A program made the translations under genes and the position numbers. From positions 1 to 11,604 of the forward strand of contig JAJRPK010000103.1 in NCBI GenBank assembly GCA_024280785.1: a DNA stretch of 11,604 nucleotides, in the 5' to 3' direction. The notes under the pieces are model-generated. The model did not search any database, was not told the DNA's origin, and saw only the letters and a list, made by a program, of their open reading frames with translations. The number at the start of each line of letters is the position of its first letter. Within the stretch, counting starts at the first letter, position 1. Positions 7,331 through 11,604 of this stretch are shown piece after piece. The stretch is from Gammaproteobacteria bacterium. Lineage in GTDB: Bacteria; Pseudomonadota; Gammaproteobacteria; Pseudomonadales; UBA7434.

Positions 7331-7352
7331 TAAGTGGTTTACTATTGGCTAG
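7320..7352. terminator. Long hairpin overlapping the pykA stop codon, between convergent pykA and pit
   Basis: A 14-pair stem with one G-T pair forms between 7320-7333 and 7339-7352 around the five-base loop GTGGT. The TAG stop of pykA (7328-7330) lies inside the left arm. No T-run follows on either strand; the minus strand has only GGTTTG after it. It is therefore either a 3'-end stabilising hairpin or an unusual bidirectional termination structure shared with pit, which ends at 7373. Confidence 0.5.
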
Positions 7353-7372
7353 CGTAGAATAATATTGTCAAT

Positions 7373-8656
7373 CTAGCTAAACATACCTTTAAAGAAGAAA
7401 AAGAATAAAATGGCTAACCCAGCGCCAGCTGGCAGTGTGATGATCCAAGACATAAATATAGTACCGATGACTCGCAGGTTGAGCGCACCGATTCCTCGCG
7501 CTAATCCGACTCCTAAAACCGCGCCCACCAAGGTATGGGTTGTCGAGATGGGTAACCCCGTTGCCGACGCTAACACGACGGTGGTAGCCGCTCCCAGTTC
7601 AGCGGCAAAACCGCGGCTGGGTGTTAGCTCGGTAATCTTGCGGCCAATCGTGGCCATTACTTTAAATCCGTAGGTCGCCAGGCCAAGTACAATACCTCCG
7701 CCTCCCAATAGTAAAATCCACGGGGGCATGGCAGATTCAGCTGCCACGGCACCACCACTACTAATGATGCCGACAACAGCGGCGATAGGACCAACAGCAT
7801 TAGCGACATCGTTAGAACCATGGGCAAAAGCCATTGCGCACGCGGTAAAGATCATGAGCACTGCAAATATGCGTTCTACGTTTCCGAAGCGATTAAGATT
7901 TGCTGCAATAGGGTCATCCTTTATCTTGTGGATCATGGCTTTCCCGATTAAAGCAACAACCAAACCGATAGCAATGGCCACAGGAAGCGCATTTGCAAAG
8001 GTAGATTCAAAGCCAAAGTCTGGATTAATACCGACGTGTTTTAGACCTTTGATAAGGGTCACCATCGATAGCATAAAGCCAACAGCAAACATGTAAAAAG
8101 GGATGTATTTTTTAGCGTTAAGAAAAGGATCTTTGGTATCGAGAATGAGTTTTTGAACACTCATAAACAGTCCAAATGACAAGGTCCCAGCGAGAACCGG
8201 TGACACCACCCAGCTAGCGACAATTTGCCCTAACTTGGGCCAATTTACCGCATCGACAGAAATACCTACGGCAGCGAAGCCGACTAAAGCACCAACAATA
8301 GAGTGCGTGGTGGATACTGGCCAGCCAAAAGCGGTGGCAATCATCAGCCAAGTGCCAGCCGCTAACAAAGCGGCCATCATCCCGTAAACTAGCAGCTCTG
8401 GCGAATTCTCCAGAATCATGGGGTCAAGAATCCCTTTGCGGATGGTCGAGGTCACTTCTCCACCCGCGAGGTAGGCGCCGGCAAATTCAAAAATCATCGC
8501 GATGAGAATAGCTTGTTTAACGGTAAGTGCTTTTGCTCCCACCGATGTACCCATGGCATTAGCAACGTCATTTGCACCCACGCCCCAAGCCATAAAAAAA
8601 CCAAAACAACAGGCCATAATGAGTAGGATGTTGCCGTATTCTGCAATAACTTGCAT
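7373..8656 (-). CDS. pit: Inorganic phosphate transporter, PiT family
   Basis: This 427-residue inner-membrane permease takes up inorganic phosphate, usually as a metal-phosphate complex driven by the proton gradient. The protein is almost wholly hydrophobic with roughly ten or more membrane segments. It shows the family's internal duplication: GANDVANAMG (27-36) is mirrored by GSNDVANAVG (280-289), and GWPVSTTHSIVGALVG (111-126) by GLPISTTHTLVGAVLG (367-382). A charged cytoplasmic-type stretch lies around 171-185 and another around 239-262. CAGGT lies about 9 bases upstream of the ATG. It follows the DUF47 gene by 104 bp on the same strand with no clear terminator or promoter between them, so co-transcription is likely. 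Sulfate permease function is possible for some relatives, but the phosphate neighbours favour phosphate. Confidence 0.94.
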   Translation of the reverse strand: MQVIAEYGNILLIMACCFGFFMAWGVGANDVANAMGTSVGAKALTVKQAILIAMIFEFAGAYLAGGEVTSTIRKGILDPMILENSPELLVYGMMAALLAAGTWLMIATAFGWPVSTTHSIVGALVGFAAVGISVDAVNWPKLGQIVASWVVSPVLAGTLSFGLFMSVQKLILDTKDPFLNAKKYIPFYMFAVGFMLSMVTLIKGLKHVGINPDFGFESTFANALPVAIAIGLVVALIGKAMIHKIKDDPIAANLNRFGNVERIFAVLMIFTACAMAFAHGSNDVANAVGPIAAVVGIISSGGAVAAESAMPPWILLLGGGGIVLGLATYGFKVMATIGRKITELTPSRGFAAELGAATTVVLASATGLPISTTHTLVGAVLGVGLARGIGALNLRVIGTIFMSWIITLPAGAGLAILFFFFFKGMFS

Positions 8657-8760
8657 ATGAAATTACCTGTAAACCTGTGGAAGCCTATGCTGTGTTGTGG
8701 CAAATTAATTCTTGCAAATAAACGCAGCTAAAAGAAAAGTTACTAACGTTTAGTCGAGCA

Positions 8761-9438
8761 CTACCGTGCAATAAGCAATTGCATTCTTGAACCCACTTTT
8801 TGCGCTCGGTCTGCTAGCTCACCGATCCAGTCGATTATTTTATATAAAAATATAACGTCAACAGGAGGCATGTCGGCTTCGAGCTTAAAGAGTCGCGCTC
8901 TGACTTGAACTTGAATTTTATCGTTACTATGTTCTAGTCGATCGAGTTCAACAATAAGTGCTTCGACGATGTTGAGCTCACGCCCTCGAAAGCCGGTTTC
9001 CAGTAATTCATCCATCTCATTAATGGCGACAACGGCTTGAGCAGATGTTGCGACAGCCCCCTGTGCATATTCCAGCATAATATCGGCCAAAGAAGGGGGG
9101 ATTCGCATTTTACGACCCAGCATAATACCGGCAATGTCTTTGACACAGTTTGCCAAGCGATCTTGCCTCGTAATAAGGTCGAGCAAGTCAGAACGGTGAA
9201 CAGGCATTAAAAGGCTTTTGGGAAGGTTAAGTCGAAGATTTTTTTTCAGTACATCAGCTTTTGCCTCCAGCGCACTTATAAGCTGTTGTACTTCTAGCGC
9301 TTTGTCCCAATCGTTCTCGAGCGTCGCTTTGAGAAACGGAACGAGTTGCTCAGAGCAGTCGTGCACTTGTTCCATGTGCGTTTGTATAGGTCGAATGGGT
9401 GATTGCCCAAATAAGTTGGTAAAAGGATTGCCTGCCAT
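8761..9438 (-). CDS. DUF47 / TIGR00153 family PhoU-like protein, partner of the PiT transporter
   Basis: This 225-residue, all-helical soluble protein belongs to the DUF47 (YkaA, TIGR00153) family, which is related to PhoU and commonly encoded next to pit genes. It is thought to modulate the transporter. The N-terminus MAGNPFTNLFGQSPIRPIQTHMEQV is typical. Further marks are the long helix with LEAKADVLKKNLR (52-64), LPKSLLMPVHRSDLLDLITRQD (about 73-94), and GFRGREL in the second half. The E/DxxxD-type acidic positions that bind metal in PhoU relatives are partly visible as LEAKAD and LDRLEHSND. The gene is first in the DUF47-pit pair. A recognisable sigma70-type promoter lies just upstream, and the ribosome site is weak (GTGAGAT). 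Its regulatory mechanism is not shown by the sequence. Confidence 0.92.
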   Translation of the reverse strand: MAGNPFTNLFGQSPIRPIQTHMEQVHDCSEQLVPFLKATLENDWDKALEVQQLISALEAKADVLKKNLRLNLPKSLLMPVHRSDLLDLITRQDRLANCVKDIAGIMLGRKMRIPPSLADIMLEYAQGAVATSAQAVVAINEMDELLETGFRGRELNIVEALIVELDRLEHSNDKIQVQVRARLFKLEADMPPVDVIFLYKIIDWIGELADRAQKVGSRMQLLIAR

Positions 9439-9470
9439 AAGTTATCTCACGGAGTTGTCAGTTTTGCGCG

Positions 9471-9498
9471 ATTATAGTGCTTTTTTTATTCGCGTAAA
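9471..9498 (-). promoter_or_regulatory. Sigma70-type promoter of the DUF47-pit pair
   Basis: On the minus strand a perfect TATAAT (plus 9476 to 9471) is preceded after 16 bases by TTTACG (plus 9498 to 9493), which matches four of six -35 bases. Transcription would start near 9464, leaving a leader of about 25 bases. The tandem repeat at 9511-9548 lies directly upstream of the -35, where activators often bind. Confidence 0.55.
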
Positions 9499-9510
9499 TA
9501 GTTTTTCAAA

Positions 9511-9548
9511 GTTATTAATTCGCCAAGCTGTTATTAATTCCCCAAGCT
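9511..9548. repeat. 19-bp tandem direct repeat in the DUF47/porin control region
   Basis: GTTATTAATTCGCCAAGCT (9511-9529) is followed with no gap by a second copy (9530-9548) that differs only by C for G at position 12. It lies between divergent phosphate-related genes and just upstream of the DUF47 promoter. The 19-bp period differs from the 11-bp spacing of a classical Pho box. Confidence 0.9.
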
Positions 9549-9598
9549 TAAGTCACACAAAGTATTATTTATGTCCTAGCATAGAACGCTGCATCTAC

Positions 9599-9610
9599 GG
9601 TATCGATACC
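9599..9610. promoter_or_regulatory. Perfect 12-bp palindrome upstream of the porin gene
   Basis: GGTATCGATACC is its own reverse complement and ends 92 bp before the porin start codon. A dimeric regulator site is possible. No clear -35/-10 pair for the porin gene could be placed around it. Confidence 0.3.
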
Positions 9611-9702
9611 AGATAGCCAAAGATCAAATTATTGAGACAAAAATCGCCTGATTTCGGTCGTGGTCACGGCTAGATTCACCGACGAAAACACAGGAGTAAT
9701 TT

Positions 9703-10758
9703 ATGCTATACCCACTCAAGCCATTAAGCGCCATAACATTGGCCATCAGTTCACTATTGTCAACGACTATTCTGGCAGGGACTGTTACCAGTGATGGGGC
9801 CGATTTGCTTATTCAAACCAAGGGAGGGTTGAAGGTGTCGACCACCGATAAAAAATACTCTGTACAACTCGGGGGTCGCATCCAATACGACTACAACCGT
9901 GCTGAGCTTAATGGTAGGGCCAATGAAGATCAATTTGATACCCGCAGAGCCCGACTATTCGTCGCGGGCAAAATAGAAGAATGGTCATTTAAAGCGCAGT
10001 TTAATATCGATAAAAGTGGTGCTGAGGATCTTTACATTCGTTATAACGGCTTCGGTCAAAAGAAGATCGTAACCTTAGGGCGCCAGAAAATGCCTTTTGG
10101 TTTGGAGCAACTAACGAGTTCAAAAGACATTACTTTTCTGGAACGGTCGGCTGCCAGTGAGCTTTACGCCATCGGCCGCGAAGACGGAGTGGTATTTTCG
10201 GCAACCGGAGACGGGTATACCTATGCGGTTGCTGCGTTTGAAGTCGATAGTGGGGCTAAAAACAATGATGACTTTGGTCTTGCCTCACGGGTCAGTTACG
10301 TCCTAAGTCGTTCTGATAACGGGGTTACACATTTAGGTTTAGCGTATAAAAATGTGGATAACGGTCTAGAGGCTATTGGATTTGAGTTTGCCCATACGAT
10401 GGGGTCACTACATTTTCAAACCGAATATGTTGACGCTTCCGGTGGCGATAATGGTTATTACCTACAGCTAGGCTACATCTTAACCGGCGAGTCTCGACCT
10501 TATAAAAATGGCATATTCAAGCGAGTAAAGCCCGCCGACCAAGGCGGCGCATGGGAGCTGGTCGCGAGGTATGAAGATGGTGATGGAAATTACAGTGACG
10601 TCGAATTGGGCAAGACAAATGCTTCAGCGTGGGGGTTAGGGGTAAACTGGTATGCCAATAACAATGTCAGATTTGGCTTGAGCTATACCGATGCTGAAGA
10701 TAACGACAGTCGTAATGACGGGAATGAATTTAGAGCCAGAGCCCAGCTAACTTTCTAG
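9703..10758 (+). CDS. OprO/OprP-type porin (probable phosphate/polyphosphate-selective porin)
   Basis: This 351-residue outer-membrane porin belongs to the OprO/OprP family, which lets phosphate or other anions cross the outer membrane. A signal peptide ends near Ala25 (TTILA before GTVTS). The mature N-terminus has DLLIQTKGGLKVST, then the family hallmark VQLGGRIQYDY, FDTRRARLFVAGKI, WSFKAQFNID and LGRQKMPFGLEQLTSSKDITFLERS. The rest alternates barrel strands with acidic loops and ends in RARAQLTF, with the C-terminal Phe expected of outer-membrane proteins. It is shorter than the roughly 440-residue Pseudomonas OprP mainly in the second half, so fewer or shorter loops are likely and phosphate specificity is not certain. 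AGGAG is 6 bases before the ATG. It is divergent from DUF47-pit, which supports a role in phosphate uptake. Confidence 0.88.
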   Translation: MLYPLKPLSAITLAISSLLSTTILAGTVTSDGADLLIQTKGGLKVSTTDKKYSVQLGGRIQYDYNRAELNGRANEDQFDTRRARLFVAGKIEEWSFKAQFNIDKSGAEDLYIRYNGFGQKKIVTLGRQKMPFGLEQLTSSKDITFLERSAASELYAIGREDGVVFSATGDGYTYAVAAFEVDSGAKNNDDFGLASRVSYVLSRSDNGVTHLGLAYKNVDNGLEAIGFEFAHTMGSLHFQTEYVDASGGDNGYYLQLGYILTGESRPYKNGIFKRVKPADQGGAWELVARYEDGDGNYSDVELGKTNASAWGLGVNWYANNNVRFGLSYTDAEDNDSRNDGNEFRARAQLTF

Positions 10759-10800
10759 CGATTACAGACTTATTAAAAGTGAAACAGTGCGTATTCTCTC

Positions 10801-10835
10801 TTCGCCTAATAGACTTCGATAGTTTATTAGGTGGA
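10801..10835 (+). terminator. Long hairpin after the porin gene, probable terminator
   Basis: The core CCTAATAGACT (10805-10815) pairs with AGTTTATTAGG (10821-10831) around a five-base loop with one G-T pair. Weaker pairing extends the stem to 10801 and 10835. It starts 42 bp after the porin stop. The following bases (ATTTA) are only mildly T-rich, so termination may be inefficient. Confidence 0.5.
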
Positions 10836-10915
10836 ATTTAATGCGTTAGTTTTACTCGAGTAAACAACAGCTTTCTGAACCCCATAAGATAAGATTCCTT
10901 TGTTAATTGTTGCGC

Positions 10916-10933
10916 ATGAACATTAGGGTTCAT
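10916..10933. promoter_or_regulatory. Inverted repeat upstream of prmB
   Basis: ATGAAC (10916-10921) and GTTCAT (10928-10933) form a perfect six-base inverted repeat with a six-base spacer, about 60 bp before the prmB start. It may be an operator or part of an upstream promoter, but nothing else supports a function. Confidence 0.2.
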
Positions 10934-10956
10934 AAAAACGTTACTCCGTTACTGGT

Positions 10957-10985
10957 TTGGTTAATTAGCAATTGCCGAGTAGAAT
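10957..10985 (+). promoter_or_regulatory. Candidate promoter of prmB, placed for a leaderless transcript
   Basis: TTGGTT (10957-10962) and TAGAAT (10980-10985) are separated by 17 bases. The -10 matches five of six consensus bases and the -35 three of six. Transcription would begin about 7 bases after the -10, essentially at the ATG (10993). No good Shine-Dalgarno sequence lies before that ATG, which agrees with a leaderless message. Confidence 0.3.
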
Positions 10986-10992
10986 ACGGCGG

Positions 10993-11604
10993 ATGGAAAA
11001 CCAAGACAATCTATTAAAAACCCTTACCACAATACGCGACTATATTCGTTGGAGTATGGGTCGTTTCACTCAAGCTCAAATATTCTACGGTCACGGTACC
11101 GATAACGCATGGGATGAAGCTGTCTCGTTAATTTTTCACTTGCTCCATCTTCCGTCCGATGCCGACGAACGCGTGCTAGATGCTGTTCTAACCAAGAAAG
11201 AACGACACTTGATCTTGCAAATGGTTGAAACCCGCTGCGTTGATCGCGTGCCCTTGCCTTATATTACCAGTGAAGCCTGGTTTGCTGGAATGGCTTTTAT
11301 CGTCGATGAGCGCGTGCTGATACCCCGTTCCCCGATTGCAGAACTTATTGAACAACGTTTCCATCCCTGGGCCAGATCGGAAATTAATACCGTTCTGGAT
11401 ATGTGTACCGGTAGCGGCTGTATCGGCTTAGCCTGCATTGAGCACCTCGGGGCTCGTGCTGATTTAGTAGATTTATCGACAGATGCGTTGGAGGTAGCGA
11501 GAAGAAACATCGCTAAACACGGCATGAGTGAACGCGCCAGGTTGTTACAATCTGATTTATTTGACTCCATTTCCGATCGCTACGATCTTATTGTCGTTAA
11601 CCCC
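10993..11604 (+). CDS. prmB: Ribosomal protein L3 N5-glutamine methyltransferase, 5' part (3' end outside window)
   Basis: This S-adenosylmethionine-dependent enzyme methylates a glutamine side chain of ribosomal protein L3. The frame runs 204 codons from the ATG at 10993 to the window edge without a stop; the full protein is usually near 300 residues. The N-terminal helical domain has TIRDYIRWSMGRF (12-24) and ends with the PrmB hallmark DRVPLPYITSEAWFAG (84-99). DERVLIPRSPIAELI follows, then the SAM-binding LDMCTGSGCIGLAC, the acidic DLSTDAL, and the start of the NPPY active-site motif at the last residues VVNP. The preference for this start rests on alignment with PrmB length. GGCGG touching the ATG is too close to act as a normal ribosome site. 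The usual partner aroC would lie beyond the right edge if present. Confidence 0.93.
   Translation, partial: MENQDNLLKTLTTIRDYIRWSMGRFTQAQIFYGHGTDNAWDEAVSLIFHLLHLPSDADERVLDAVLTKKERHLILQMVETRCVDRVPLPYITSEAWFAGMAFIVDERVLIPRSPIAELIEQRFHPWARSEINTVLDMCTGSGCIGLACIEHLGARADLVDLSTDALEVARRNIAKHGMSERARLLQSDLFDSISDRYDLIVVNP

Noticed and set aside
7410..8096. Plus-strand ORFs of 87 and 122 codons inside pit
   Set aside because: They lie antisense to conserved PiT motifs; the Ala/Pro/Thr-rich composition reflects the complement of membrane-protein codons.
9454..9470. Pho box at TTGTCAGTTTTGCGCGA
   Set aside because: Only one TGTCA-like half is present; the second 11-bp-spaced half is missing, and the position is downstream of the DUF47 -10.
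9218..9616. Plus-strand 132-codon ORF starting inside DUF47 and running into the intergenic region
   Set aside because: Most of it is antisense to DUF47, the remainder covers the promoter and tandem repeat, and no ribosome site or recognisable protein is present.
11259..11570. Minus-strand 103-codon ORF at the right end
   Set aside because: It is antisense to the well-conserved PrmB reading frame.
1..11604. Defence island, mobile element, CRISPR array, riboswitch or biosynthetic cluster
   Set aside because: All recognised genes are housekeeping or transport genes in standard arrangements, and no transposase, integrase, spaced repeat array or conserved riboswitch core is visible.

Overview
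The window looks like an ordinary chromosomal stretch of a free-living, Gram-negative gammaproteobacterium, probably marine or environmental. The evidence is two outer-membrane beta-barrel proteins, a one-polypeptide class I fumarase and a PykA-type pyruvate kinase that both resemble pseudomonad/enterobacterial proteins, PrmB (a proteobacterial L3 methyltransferase), and a DUF47-Pit pair beside an OprO/OprP-type porin. I cannot name the genus. I see no rRNA, tRNA, CRISPR array, insertion sequence, integrase or phage gene.

Layout from left to right. (1) The 3' three quarters of a class I fumarate hydratase gene, cut by the left edge (+). (2) A secreted, probably outer-membrane protein of unknown function (+). 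(3) An extended SDR/epimerase-like oxidoreductase (-), then a gene-free divergent region of about 400 bp, then a classical SDR dehydrogenase (+). (4) Glucokinase (-) and PykA-type pyruvate kinase (+), divergent across 243 bp that carry a HexR-like operator candidate. (5) A phosphate block: PiT transporter and its upstream DUF47/PhoU-like partner (both -), divergent from an OprO/OprP-type porin (+). Their shared 264-bp control region holds a 19-bp tandem repeat and a 12-bp palindrome. (6) The 5' part of prmB (+), cut by the right edge.

The genes form three functional themes. Central carbon metabolism is covered by glk at the entry of glycolysis, pykA at its exit and fumarase in the TCA cycle. 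The glk/pykA pair is likely co-regulated from one operator. Phosphate uptake is covered by porin passage through the outer membrane, PiT transport through the inner membrane, and DUF47 as the likely accessory protein. The two SDR enzymes have no assignable substrate.

I found no previously undescribed multi-gene system. The points worth a second look are regulatory DNA: the glk/pykA operator, the tandem repeat between the phosphate genes, a long hairpin built over the pykA stop codon, a hairpin with a T-rich tail in the SDR intergenic region, and a possibly leaderless prmB. The outer-membrane protein without an assigned family is also worth a look.
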